A stretch of 64,000 nucleotides of DNA from Luidia sarsii (GCA_949987565.1 OX465111.1:20029960-20093959); one strand, 5' to 3'. Positions 46,309 through 56,482 are shown, counted from the stretch's first letter. Numbers and translations: made by a program. Notes: generated by a model not told the origin, from the sequence alone.

Positions 46309-46924
46309 CGTGACGGTGTGACAACCCCTCTTTCTGCGTCCAAATTGTCACCAAAATCGGAACATTTTGCGGTCCGGTTGGGACAAGACCGCCGCCATTC
46401 AAACAGTGCCCGGTGAATTGTTTTCATATCTCTTATCATGCGAACATTCGACAAGTTGGATTTCCTCGCTGGTAACCGCTCGCCACCCCGTGCCTATAGC
46501 GCCGTCGCCGCCGGTACGTAGTACCAGTTGAGGTCCACTCCTTCCCAGCCATGACGTCATCTCATGACCTTGGATGTGACCCACGCTTGTGGTTCGGTTG
46601 CCACACTCCGACCATGAACTGCAAAACATTCTGTGGTTTTTTTGGTATCATTTCTAAGGACATAATATGAATCTTTTATGACGGAGCTCAAGACAAATAG
46701 TTGAAAATACAATCACTTTTTTTGTGGTCAATAAACCCATTGTATACATCTGTACATGATATATTCCAATCAATATCACTGGTTGGGAGGGTACAATACA
46801 TGAAGTACTGTGTGTACATGTACATGTACTGTAGTGATCATGGAGGAATAGTGTTCTTAATTACATTTCCCGTCAAACTTCCGAGAAGAAACTTAAAAAA
46901 AAAAAAGTATCTGAAGTATCTTAA
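46309..46924. other. Intergenic 5' flank of the minus-strand gene
   Basis: Non-repetitive, fairly GC-rich near 46309-46630, then AT-rich with one short ACATGT run near 46816. It probably contains the promoter and 5' UTR of the phostensin/taperin gene. No further exon was recognised. Confidence 0.4.
46552..46559. promoter_or_regulatory. CRE-like palindrome upstream of the phostensin/taperin gene
   Basis: Perfect TGACGTCA, about 245 bases upstream of the minus-strand start codon at 46308. It lies in a GC-richer segment free of repeats, so it probably falls in the promoter. No TATA box is evident. Confidence 0.3.
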
Positions 46925-46976
46925 AATTTAGTGGGCCTGACGTTTCGATCCTAGCAGGACCTTTCTCAAAGGCAGG
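46925..46976 (-). mobile_element. Family A hairpin copy
   Basis: TGACGTTTCGATCCTAGCAG followed by GACCTTTCTCAAAGGCAG, a copy at the family consensus. Confidence 0.75.
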
Positions 46977-47027
46977 CTGTTCACTGACTAAAATGACCTC
47001 CAATACATAAATCTCAAAAGTTAGACG

Positions 47028-47146
47028 TAGAGGGCCTGACGTTTCGATCCTAGCGCATGCATAACATACAGGACCGTTCTCAAAGGCAACGAGAAAAATG
47101 TTCTGCTAGGAGTAGGATCGAAACGTCAGGCCCTCTAACTTTTAGG
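47028..47146. mobile_element. Family A fold-back, inverted pair
   Basis: GAGGGCCTGACGTTTCGATC at the left and GATCGAAACGTCAGGCCCTC at the right are exact inverted copies. Confidence 0.8.
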
Positions 47147-47457
47147 GAAAAAAGTATCGTTTCCCACTGACAAAAGATTTGACATTAGCATCGGATTAAC
47201 ATGTTAAGAACTAATCTTTTATAAATGAATATGGAAAAGTGTTAGAAAAACTTCATTCCAATTTCCGTCTCAATCCAACCATATAGATGCCATCCATTGA
47301 TATCCAACCAAAATTAATACGGGCTACCGTAGTACACAACGCGGCGGTGGAACCAGAAGTTAATTTACTTACAGAATATTGAGCGGAAGTAGCGGGTCAA
47401 TCATCAGCCAATCAAAAAGTAGCAGACGGGGACAGCTAATGCATAATGCATAAGGCG

Positions 47458-47471
47458 ACGTCCATGACAAC
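47458..47471 (+). promoter_or_regulatory. X-box-like RFX site upstream of TEKTL1
   Basis: ACGTCCATGACAAC matches the ciliary X-box pattern (RYYNYY ATRRNRAC) at 13 of 14 positions and lies 187 bases before the TEKTL1 start codon. A second right half-site, ATAGCAAC, lies at 47486-47493. RFX factors control ciliary genes in animals; binding here is inferred. Confidence 0.4.
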
Positions 47472-47657
47472 ACCACCTGTCTGGCATAGCAACACGGACG
47501 CGGGTCACAATCACGAAGCCAGCGCGCATCATAACATTAAAGTACATGCACTTAACTCCCAAAGACTGAAGTGACCGGCCATCCAAACTAATTCCAGCAT
47601 TTCAGGCAGCATTTATCCGATTCCAAAAGTAGGGAAAAGAGGGAATCGGGCTTCAAG

Positions 47658-48053
47658 ATGATGGCCACACGCACGAGGACTCAGCTGCCGGTGGCGACGG
47701 CAACTGTGGGGCCGGCCAACTGGCGCCAATCCACGATCAAGGAGATCAAGGTATCGCAGAGTACCGTGGACCGGAGCGACAAGGGGTTGGACGTGGGCCG
47801 TTCCCTGGACCCCCTGCCCGCCCTGAGGGACAACTGCGCCCAGCAGAGCAACACCGTGGTCCACTCGTACGTCCGCGAGACCCGGGCCGTCCTCGTTCGT
47901 CTCCGGGAGAGCTTCCTGGAGACGAACGAGGAGATCAAGTCGCTGGTGCGTGGCAAGGAGGCGCTGGAGAAGAAACTGGAGCACATCCGTAAGGACATCA
48001 GCCTGAACAAGATGAGCACGGAGATCCGATGCACAAGACCGGCCAGGGAGAGG
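47658..48053 (+). CDS. TEKTL1: Tektin-like protein 1, coding exon 1 (residues 1-132)
   Basis: First coding exon of a five-exon, 456-residue protein recognised as TEKTL1 (CCDC105). Two adjacent ATGs occur at 47658 and 47661, both with purine at -3, and the second has the better +4 G. The product opens with a short basic tail and NWRQSTIKEI. It then forms a tektin-type coiled coil whose core (about residues 78-120) includes RLRESFLETNEEI and KEALEKKLEHIRKDI. The exon ends after Arg132 at GTGAGG (intron from 48054), phase 0. In this family the protein lies on sperm-tail doublet microtubules; that role is transferred by homology. The human protein is a little longer, so this length is normal. Confidence 0.88.
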
Positions 48054-48224
48054 GTGAGGATCATCACATTTTGCCCCAAAAATCACTCTCATAAGTCATA
48101 TTATATCAAACAAACAAACAAACAAACAAAGGAAAACTTACTGTAATTACACGATGCAAACATCATGTTAAAACTTTAAAAACTGATTGGGAACTTTTTA
48201 GTTTTGAACAAATTGTAATTGAAA

Positions 48225-48340
48225 AATTGGCCAAGAAAACTTTGACTTGACCGGGACTTGAACCCCAGACCTCTGGATTAACGCACCAGTGCTCTTCCAT
48301 CTGAGCTATCCAGCCCTTAGATGGTGGCCTTCCCCTAAAA
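48225..48340 (-). mobile_element. tRNA-like SINE (family E) in TEKTL1 intron 1
   Basis: CCGGGACTTGAACCCCAGAC (B box on minus) and CCATCTGAGCTATCCAGCCC (A box on minus). Confidence 0.78.
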
Positions 48341-49560
48341 ATAGTGATTCCATAATCATAACATTGAGACTTTTTGATAGTCTGATATTAATATTATTAT
48401 ATTATTACTTTTTTAGCCTAAATAATAAATCCCAAACAATTTGGTTTGCCTGGCGTTGTCAATGTAGCACTGTAGCAGGAACTTTTGCAAGACTTCCTGC
48501 TGTTTAGTAATGGGTTAGATCTTATTTTCTACTAGTATCGTGGGAACCCCCGTTTTCGACGCTACACGTTTTCGACGCTTAGCCTTCTAACTCACATCGC
48601 ACGATGAAAACAACTCCGTATAACGATCTCAGACTTCGTATCTTACAGTTGGTTTCCTGCTCTTGTCCGTCACCGAAAATGTGGAAATTTAAGGCTTTTC
48701 CAGTAGGCCAAACTCGTGTGATTCAAAAAGTTGCTTTTTTGGGGTCTATTTTCCTAGGTACAAAATTGGCAGTTGCTTCGAAGCTCCAGTTTTCTTTATT
48801 GTTGGTCCTAAAAAAAATCTGAGTATACCATAACAAACCCCAACATCCGTAGAAAAAAAATATATCACGCAACTTGAAGCAGTCCGTTCAGGGTAAAAAC
48901 TATGGAGCCTCCTATAGGGCGTCTCGCTTATATATTTTTTTTAATTTATTTTTTATTATTATTTAAAGACAAAAAGTAACATGGCCCAATAGGCTTTTTT
49001 TTTAAATGAAAAAAATAAAAGGGCAGCTAGAGAAAGTACCAAGGAGGAGGAAATGGGTCTCTGGAATGACATTGGGAAAGGTCATAACTGAAGAAGCAGC
49101 GAGAAAGAGGATTGTGGATTTTTTTTTAAACGTCACAAAAGAAGACATCAACCAGACCAATACGTTTTAAGCATAAATTATGAATGATTTGAGGAAAGTG
49201 TTAGAAGCAGTGTGGAAAAACAAAAACAAAGATGAACACAAAAAAACATACAGGGAAGAATTTTACAGTGCCACACAGCATTTTGAGTTATTTTAAGAAT
49301 TTATTTTGCGTTTGGCTGCACTGGGACACCTTACTAAACACCACTGACGAAAATAGGTGACGATGCTTACTGCGCGGTGCGCCGCGGACGTCAACAAAAC
49401 CGGGTAATCTTACGGAAGTGACAGGCTTGATCAACCCTCTCTATGATTATTCTAATAGTCTGTGGTGTGGAGAAAGTGACTGAGACCTCTTTTAGTGTGA
49501 TACTTTCGTCCACATTGTTCAGTTTGAAGAAAAGTCCTTATATCGTCGAAAACCGGTTAT
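48341..49560. other. TEKTL1 intron 1 sequence, nothing recognised
   Basis: AT-rich with T and A runs. GTTTTCGACGCT occurs twice near 48552. No exon seen. Confidence 0.45.
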
Positions 49561-49564
49561 TGGA

Positions 49565-49995
49565 GGATACTACTACTACAATAGTAGTACTTTTAGTAGT
49601 AGTACTAGTAGTAGTACTAGTACTTTTACTTTTAGTAGTACTACTAGTACTAGTAGTAGTAGTAGTAATATTAGTAGTACTAGAACTACTACTAGTATGT
49701 AGTTACTAGTAGTAGTACTAGTACTAAGTAGTATAGATATAACATGAAGTAAGTAGTAGTAGTAGTAGTAGTACTAGTACTAGTACCCTACTACAGTACT
49801 ACAGTACTAGTACTACTAGTACTAGTACTTTGTAGTAGGCCCTAGTACTAGTACTAGTACTACGTACTAGTACTAATACCAGTAGTAGTAACTACGTACT
49901 ACTACTGTACTAGTACTACTACTAGTATTGCTGTACTAGTATGTAGTAGTACTAGTACTACTACATGTAGTAGTACTACAGTAGTACAAGTACAT
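49565..49995. repeat. TAGTAC/ACTAGT microsatellite
   Basis: About 430 bases of TAG/CTA triplets switching strand sense repeatedly, giving many palindromes such as AGTACTAGTACT. Confidence 0.93.
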
Positions 49996-50885
49996 GTACA
50001 CCAAACTATAAGTCATATCTCAGTACACATGCTGCAGAAATGGATGAAGTTATCATCAATCACAAGCAAAACTGGCCCTGACGTTATCAAGATCAGATTT
50101 GGTCTCTGTCTCGTGTTTGCACTTACCGATAACTCCGTGGAGAAAAGAAGAAGAGACTATTGTCAGAGTTCTAAAGGTCTCTGTAAATGTGTCGGCCCCG
50201 ATCAGTCTCTTATCTAACTTGGTGTTGAGAGAAGGGATGATCTTCAAATTCTCCCCCGCCCAATTTATTTTTCCACTGTGTGTCTATTCGCTGCCAGACT
50301 GTCACGTTTGTTTTTTCTAAAATAAAAAAGTGGTAGATTATGGATGCTTGTTCCTGTTTGGTTTTGATTCACAAAGAGCTCTTTGTATTTGAAGACAATT
50401 GAGTGACTGTTCTTTCAAAATTCCAATCTAGACTTTGAGTCTCTGTAACAATACACTGTATGTCTGCATTGTTTTGTGTAAATCCGGAAAAAAAAGCAAT
50501 ATAGTGTAACCGAGTAAGAGGCGGAAAGAGCTCTCAGTGAACAATAATCAGACCTGTCGCTTTCAAGTTGCCAATTAAATAATGCCTTTACATGACCAAA
50601 AATATTTTATTATCAAATAAGAAGATTTAATCCAAGCAGGATCTGTCTGATTGGCAAAATGACCTTTGAGAAAGTTTGTGCCTTGAGAAATAAAATAAGC
50701 TTCTTGCATCTGTTGAATGAGTTGTTGCTTATAATGCATGTTTTCCTACAAACTTAGTCGTTCTATATATATTTTTTCAAGAATACCTTGAAATGTTCTG
50801 CCTGTATATGTGACCCCTCAATTGCAGTTGATTTTTATGAAGAGATTGTTATATTGATCTTGGTCTCACCCTCCCACATTGTCAG
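49996..50885. other. TEKTL1 intron 1, right part
   Basis: A decayed family A hairpin is visible near 50625-50690 (AATCCAAGCAGGATCTG...CCTTTGAGAAAG). The rest is unremarkable up to the acceptor at 50885. Confidence 0.45.
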
Positions 50886-50990
50886 GAGCGAGATGGAGCT
50901 GACACCCTTCTTGACAGAGAACTACGACACCTCCTCCAACTGAAGAAAGCTTTGGAAGCACAGCTGCGATCTGTACAGAGACAACTGCAG
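50886..50990 (+). CDS. TEKTL1: Tektin-like protein 1, coding exon 2 (residues 133-167)
   Basis: This 105-base exon sits between TTGTCAG (acceptor ending at 50885) and GTACGA (donor from 50991), and is phase 0 on both sides. It encodes ERDGADTLLDRELRHLLQLK, continuing the helical coiled coil from exon 1 without a break in heptad character. A GACA-type microsatellite starts almost immediately after its donor. The exon is too short to stand alone and is supported by phase and by the coiled-coil continuity. Confidence 0.86.
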
Positions 50991-50994
50991 GTAC

Positions 50995-51460
50995 GATAGA
51001 CAGACAAGCAGAAAGACAGGCAGACAGACAGGCAGGCAGACAGAGAGAGACAGAGATAGAGACAGAGATAGAAACCCGTAGATAGATTGAGAGACATACA
51101 GATAGCCAAACTGACAGAGGACCAGAAAGGCGGGCAGGCAGTTGAAGACAGACACAAAGACAGACAGACAGATGGATGTATGGACAGGCACACATGCAGT
51201 CAGAGATGGATAGGGACACACAAACAGGCAGAAACAGCCAAAGCCTGAAAGACAAGATGGATAAAAAGGTATACAGGCATACAAAAATAGACAGAGTCAG
51301 ACAGACAGAGAGATGAAGACAGACAGATGGTTGGATAAAAGGCATACAGGCAGAGAGAGAGATAGACAGAGAGATGAAGATATACAGTGACAGATAGACA
51401 CAGTCAGACAGGAAAACATAGACAGACTGACAGATACAGACAAATAGACAGACAGATGGA
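50995..51460. repeat. GACA-type microsatellite in TEKTL1 intron 2
   Basis: GACAGACAGGCA words, impure, across nearly the whole intron. Confidence 0.9.
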
Positions 51461-51511
51461 ACTATTTGTATTGATTCTATGTTCATGTGTATGTCCGTGT
51501 TTGCTGCGCAG

Positions 51512-51988
51512 ATCTTGGACCAGGTCCGTAAGCGCCTCAATGCTGTCATCCAGGAGCGTAACCGCGTCCTAGACCTCATCTGCCATGCCGTCTCCTCGGT
51601 GACCAACGGCCGCGCCTCGCGCAACAACGGCCGTCTGTCCCGCCAGGACAAGGGGTCAACGGCCCCGATGAGCTTCGGCGCCGGAGGCCTGGGCTACGTG
51701 CGTCAGATCGACCTGAACACGACCGGCGGTCGTCGGAGCCGCAGCGCCAGTCGGCTGCAGGAGTCGGGCGAGGGAGACGGGGACGAGACCGCCGTTGACC
51801 CGCTGGGGCCGCTGACCCCCGAGGCCGCTGCGGCCATGGACCAGGCGCGCCAGGCGCGGCAACGATCCGTCGGACTGCGACGGGAGATCCGCGAGGCCAT
51901 CGAGAACACGGAGCGACTGCAGGAGACGGCGCACCGCGCAGTCAACAGCGGCATGAACAAGAAAGTGGCTGAGACGGTCACGCTGAAG
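51512..51988 (+). CDS. TEKTL1: Tektin-like protein 1, coding exon 3 (residues 168-326)
   Basis: The acceptor GCGCAG ends at 51511 and the exon opens with ILDQVRKRLNAVIQERNRVL, a tektin-like helix. From about residue 200 to 270 the coiled coil is interrupted by a basic, then Gly/Ser/Arg-rich linker (NGRASRNNGRLSRQDK, GGRRSRSASR) and an acidic stretch. From about 275 helix resumes (AAAAMDQARQARQRSVGLRR). The exon ends at Lys326 before GTGAGC (from 51989), phase 0. The long polar linker is unusual for a tektin and may be a lineage feature. Confidence 0.88.
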
Positions 51989-52054
51989 GTGAGCACTCGC
52001 TCTTCTCTCATCATTGCCTGCGTCATACAGAGGATTATCCCTGCGAATCAAAAC

Positions 52055-52275
52055 ATAAGGATATCATAGCTGCCAACCATTCCTATTTTGGAGGAATCAT
52101 TCCTCTCTTTTTTGGGGTAAAAATTGATCACTTTTTACAAGCTCTTTTTACAAGATTCCAATTTTGGCTCTTGGAAATACACATATATTCCTATGTAGTT
52201 TGCTCTGTGATTCCTCTTTTTTTTTTAGCAGAAGTATTCCTGATTTCCTTTAAGATAGGTTGGCAGCCATGGGAT
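52055..52275 (+). mobile_element. MITE family D, copy 3
   Basis: The left end CATAGCTGCCAACCATTCC is mirrored by GATAGGTTGGCAGCCATG. The body is the reverse of the copies at 7585 and 42965. Confidence 0.78.
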
Positions 52276-52339
52276 ATAACCTGTAATACATAGCTACAAT
52301 GAGCAAGCTGAATGCTTGATACCCGGAGAAGTTCAAAAA

Positions 52340-52402
52340 AGGTCTTTTGATGAGAAAGGTCCTGCTAGGATCCAAACGTCAGGCCCTCTAACTTTAGAGG
52401 TT
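52340..52402 (+). mobile_element. Family A hairpin with a near-complete hammerhead-like core
   Basis: TTGATGAGAAAGGTCCTGCT and then AGGATCCAAACGTCAGGCCC. TTGATGA is one base from CTGATGA, closer than other family A copies. Confidence 0.65.
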
Positions 52403-52641
52403 CATGTATTGCAGCTCATTGCAGTCAGTAAACAGTTGGCAACAGTTTTTGTTTATTTACTTCAAGAGCTATTGTCTGACACAATTGAAAAACATCAATG
52501 CTAGTTGTATTAAACAATAGATATATTTGCTCTGCAAAACTTGAAATTAAACTGAAATCATAACTCATAATGACCATATAATTAATTAATGGGCACTCCT
52601 CTATGTGATTCATGTCTCTTTCTTCTTTCGTCTCACTCCAG

Positions 52642-52851
52642 CAACACTTGACGGTGGCCGCCGGTGAGAACCGTCACGCCATCCACCGCTCGCAGCGCTG
52701 GTACGACTCCACTGAGCGCGCCCGCTACTACACGGTCGGACCCGAGATGCAGTCAGACCTGGAGATGCGCGAACAGCTGGACAGGCCCCTGGTTCGCGTT
52801 TACCAGCGTCACCCGGGTACCAACCTCCCAGAGGCCCAGGACATTATACGG
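52642..52851 (+). CDS. TEKTL1: Tektin-like protein 1, coding exon 4 (residues 327-396)
   Basis: The acceptor CACTCCAG ends at 52641 and the donor GTAAGA starts at 52852; both sides are phase 0. It encodes the segment holding RPLVRVYQR (374-382). This occupies the place where canonical tektins have the nonapeptide RPNVELCRD, so only the first part of that signature survives. HPGTNLPEAQDIIR follows. I know this divergence as typical of the TEKTL1 branch rather than of tektins 1-5, which supports the specific name. Confidence 0.88.
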
Positions 52852-53289
52852 GTAAGACACTGCATGCCCCTACTGACTGACTGAAGATATCATGCACATA
52901 GGACTTATAAGCAAGCAACCAGGCTGTTTGCCTCCTCTCGCCCGCACACTCTGTCTATCCTAAGGTGTAGAACAAAGAGGTATCAGAACAGCTTCTTCCC
53001 TCGTTCAGCCTCTCTCTGGAATACCCTTCCTGGTTCATGTTTCCCTCAGCCTACGATCTTGCCCTATTTAAGAGGAATGTCAATTCCTATCTCCAGCCTT
53101 CCTGAGTTCCTCCCCGTCTCCTTCTTTCCTTAGCCCTTAACCTTGAGTGGCTAAATTTATAGCCTTGTTTTGGGGCGAATTTGCATGTATTTAGTGATAC
53201 TGCAAACTGTCTACATTGTAAGGCCACCATGTAAACCTTTGATTCAGAGAAGAGGTAATCTGCTCTCCTGAATTAAAAAAAAAATTGGC
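52852..53289. other. TEKTL1 intron 4, left part
   Basis: Sequence at 52900-53150 resembles the decayed 3' part of a LINE-like open frame (pyrimidine-rich, CTCTCTGGAATACCC), but no domain can be read. Confidence 0.35.
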
Positions 53290-53560
53290 ATCCACTTTGT
53301 GTGATCCCCGAGCTGTTGGTTGATTGCATCTGAATTAAAACTGGGGCATGATCCCTGGAGATATACGGCAGTTAATGGGTGAATTGCTTCTGACTGGCAC
53401 CCCACCCTGGCAAAGACTAGTTGACTATTTGAGAAGGCCACCATTTAAGGGCTGGATAGCTGAGATGGGTACGCAAAACCCGAAGTCTCGGGTTCAAATC
53501 CTGGTCCAGTCAAAGCTTTCTTTGCCAATTTTTCAATCTTTTCAAAAAGTTCCCAGTTAG
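53290..53560 (+). mobile_element. tRNA-like SINE (family E), most complete copy
   Basis: Head CATCTGAATTAAAACTGGGG, then GACTGGCACCCCACCCTGGC, GGGCTGGATAGCTGAGATGG (A box), CTCGGGTTCAAATCCTGG (B box) and tail TTTGCCAATTTTTCAATC. The tRNA-like part is internal rather than at the 5' end. Confidence 0.85.
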
Positions 53561-53615
53561 TTTTTCCTTTCTTTGTTTGACTCTTCTGTATTTTGTTTTT
53601 GTTCGGATCGATCAG

Positions 53616-53798
53616 GGTGCTGCCGGATTGGATCAGTCTCTGCTGACCACTAGTCGCAACATCGCCATGCTGCAGATGGCCAACAACCGTCTCCATGACG
53701 ACATCCGACACAAGAAGGCGGGGTCCAGCGTGGACTCCTCCGTGGTCAGGATGCGGCGTCGCCTTGCCAACCATCGCTGGGTGATGGGGAGCGTCTAA
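53616..53798 (+). CDS. TEKTL1: Tektin-like protein 1, coding exon 5 (residues 397-456)
   Basis: The acceptor GATCAG ends at 53615, the exon starts with GAAGLDQSLLTTSRNIAMLQ and the stop is TAA at 53796-53798. The last helix matches the end of the tektin domain (L..N.L..DI, then a VDSSVVRMRRRL block in the position of the tektin terminal Cys/Arg segment). Introns before it are all phase 0, as expected for a conserved rod protein gene. The upstream intron contains a full-length tRNA-like SINE that ends about 60 bases before the acceptor. Confidence 0.87.
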   Translation, partial: GAAGLDQSLLTTSRNIAMLQMANNRLHDDIRHKKAGSSVDSSVVRMRRRLANHRWVMGSV

Positions 53799-53990
53799 GG
53801 ATTTGGGGGATAGGAGGAGAGGGGTCGGGCGGGGGGTGAGAGGGGGGAGATAAGGGAATTCAAGGCTTTTTATGAATACTTGGGTCCTGTTAATGCTTCA
53901 CCTCCCCTTCCCAATAAAAAAAAATCCATAAACTGGAAACTGTTACTACGATAGCGGGGATGGGGTGTCTAAGAAAATCCAGGGCACTTG
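53799..53990 (+). other. Probable TEKTL1 3' UTR with AATAAA
   Basis: Sequence directly after the TEKTL1 stop is G-rich and then pyrimidine-rich. An AATAAA hexamer sits at 53913-53918, about 115 bases past the stop and inside an A-rich run. The cleavage site cannot be fixed from sequence, and a longer UTR is possible. Confidence 0.45.
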
Positions 53991-54004
53991 AAAATCTCTG
54001 GCTC

Positions 54005-54235
54005 AGGCTCGGAGCCTCTCAGCCATAGATTGAGCCTTAGACATATACTGAGCCTAAGCCATAGATTGAGCCTTAGACATACAGTATACTGAGCCTAAGC
54101 CATAGACTGAACCTTAGACATACAGTATACTGAGCCTAAGCCATAGACTGAACCTTAGACATACAGTATACTGAGCCTAAGCCATAGACCGAACCTTAGA
54201 CATACAGTATACTGAGCCTAAGCCATAGTTCCCTC
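54005..54235. repeat. 41-bp tandem repeat, about five copies
   Basis: Unit ACTGAGCCTAAGCCATAGAC plus TGAACCTTAGACATACAGTAT. Confidence 0.93.
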
Positions 54236-54774
54236 GATTATAGGAACAAAATCTGAAAATGAATAACAAAATTAACATTTTTTTTGTAACCCAAATAATT
54301 GAAAATCAAATCAGTTTCCAAGTCAGGAAAGAAACAATAAAGATTTCCCCAAATCATGAACAAGACTACTAACAGACTTTTGATTTTCCACTAAATATTA
54401 TATTTGTAATTCCTCTTCCATTCCTATGAGCTGGAGGGGTGATTTTAACCTGAGCATTTCGAACAAAAAATGTCCAAAATAAAAATAGTATTTTTTGGTG
54501 AAAAATTGTGCATTTAAAAAAGAAAAGCTCACATTGCCAAATCTACACTAATTTGCATGGAATTTGTACAAATTTATTAGCTTTTTAATATTTTTATTTC
54601 ATCTCCCCTCAGTCTAACCTCCCAAGTCTTCCCCTCCCATCCCCTCCCCTCCCTCAATGTGAATTGTATTTTGTTTAATTACTGAATGAAATTATGATCA
54701 ATCCCACCGAGATGCCTAATACTCATGTATTTAACAAATCATGAATAATTAAACATACCGTATTAGAAAACAAA
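54236..54774. other. AT-rich spacer, nothing recognised
   Basis: No gene or mobile element seen. CCT-rich at 54600-54655. Confidence 0.5.
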
Positions 54775-55112
54775 TCCCAGACATATTCATGAATAATTCA
54801 AATGTGTTCATGAATAATTTAATTGTATTCATGAATAATTCAAATATATTCATGAATAATTCGAATGTATTCATGAATAATTCAAATCATTTTATATTCA
54901 TGAATAACCAAATATATTCATGATTAATTTGAACATATTCGTGAATAATTCAAACATTTATGAACAATTAAAACATACCATGGATAAGTCAAACATACAT
55001 GTATGAATAGTGCAAACATATTCATGAATAATGCAAACATATTCATGAATAATGCAAAGATATTCGTGAATAATGCAAAGATATTCATGAATAATTCAAA
55101 CACAATCATGAA
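54775..55112. repeat. Tandem ATTCATGAATAATTCAAA repeat, about 22-bp units
   Basis: About 14 units, each with the palindrome ATTCATGAAT. The final third shifts to a TGCAAA version. Confidence 0.9.
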
Positions 55113-56105
55113 TAATTCAGAAAAATGCAACAATATGAAGATGGACTGATAGAGATAGCATAGCCTTATGAAATTTAATTGATTTGATTAAACAAATAAT
55201 CATGGACTATGCACATCAACATTAGGAATTGAATTGCCTGATGAATCAATTTAAACTGATCACGAAGCAAGCATTCTAATTATCAGTATGTTTTACAGGA
55301 CCAAAGATTGTGTGCTTATTTATTTTTCTACGTATAGTTGGAAAAATACCATGGTATTTGTAATGCTGCCGTGCAGTTGGTGTCTCCACTTTTTTACTAG
55401 AAGAAGTTTTCTATTACGCATAACTCTATGCACTGATGCACGCCAGCAATGTGGTATATTTTATGGCCTGTTTAGGATGTACATATTTCTTTGAATTTGC
55501 CGCGATTTGACAAATTGTATATATTCCTGTCTAATTAATTCAATCATTTATTTGCTGATTGTCTCAAAGTTAGTATTCTGCTTACAAAAAAATTGAAAAT
55601 TGTGTGGGGAAACCTTTGCAGCCAGGATTTGTTTGTTTTGGAATATCCTCTGACTGATAATATCTTGTATTGGTGCTTTTTCTGTTTGATAAATTTGCTC
55701 TCACAATTTGTGTACAAATTCTGTCTTAATAAAGATAAAGTGATAGCAAATACAATCTTGTCAGCATTGATCAGGTCAAAGTGAATACATACATGTATCA
55801 GGGTTTTTGTTTGTTTTAGAAATGTCTCGTCACATTTTCAAATCTGTTAATAATATGTCTGGTTTGGTTCCCTACAAGGTATGCACTTGTAAGCAACTTC
55901 ACAAAGTCACAAACAACACGATTCACATTGCAAGTGCTTGCTTACGCACAAAAAAAAAGCATGAACAAATAATAAAGAAAATGATTATTCTGAAATTATA
56001 ATGTGTTTGTGCTTTATTTTGATGTTGATGAGTTATTGGTTAATGTAATTACTTTTACTGTATAGAGAATGGACATGAAAGTGATTGGGAAATTTTCATT
56101 AATAA
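55113..56105. other. AT-rich spacer, nothing recognised
   Basis: Open frames are short and hydrophobic by composition. No exon signals. Confidence 0.5.
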
Positions 56106-56109
56106 ATTC

Positions 56110-56345
56110 GAGAGCAAAGAAATTTTGACTGGACCGAGACTTGAACCCAAGACCTTCAGTTTTGCTTACCAGCGCTCTTACCATCTGAGCTATCAAGTCC
56201 TTAGATGGTGGCCTTCCCAAATAGTCAACTAGTCTTTGGCACACCAGTGCTCTTACCATCTGAGCTATCCAGCCCTTAGATGGTGGCCTTCCCAAATAGT
56301 CAACTAGTCTTTGCCGGGGTGGGGGCACAGTCGGAATCATTTCAA
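56110..56345 (-). mobile_element. tRNA-like SINE (family E) with duplicated A-box segment
   Basis: CCGAGACTTGAACCCAAGAC (B box on minus) once; CCATCTGAGCTATC with TTAGATGGTGGCCTTCCC twice, about 77 bp apart. Confidence 0.82.
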
Positions 56346-56482
56346 CTAGTAACTATGGGATATTTCAAGGGATGACACCAATTTGTTGTAAACCTACCCA
56401 CTTCTGAATCTGGAATAATTATGAGGACACAACTTCTCAAAGGTTTTTCCAAACAGAAAAGTAAGTTCCAAAAATGTAGGTG

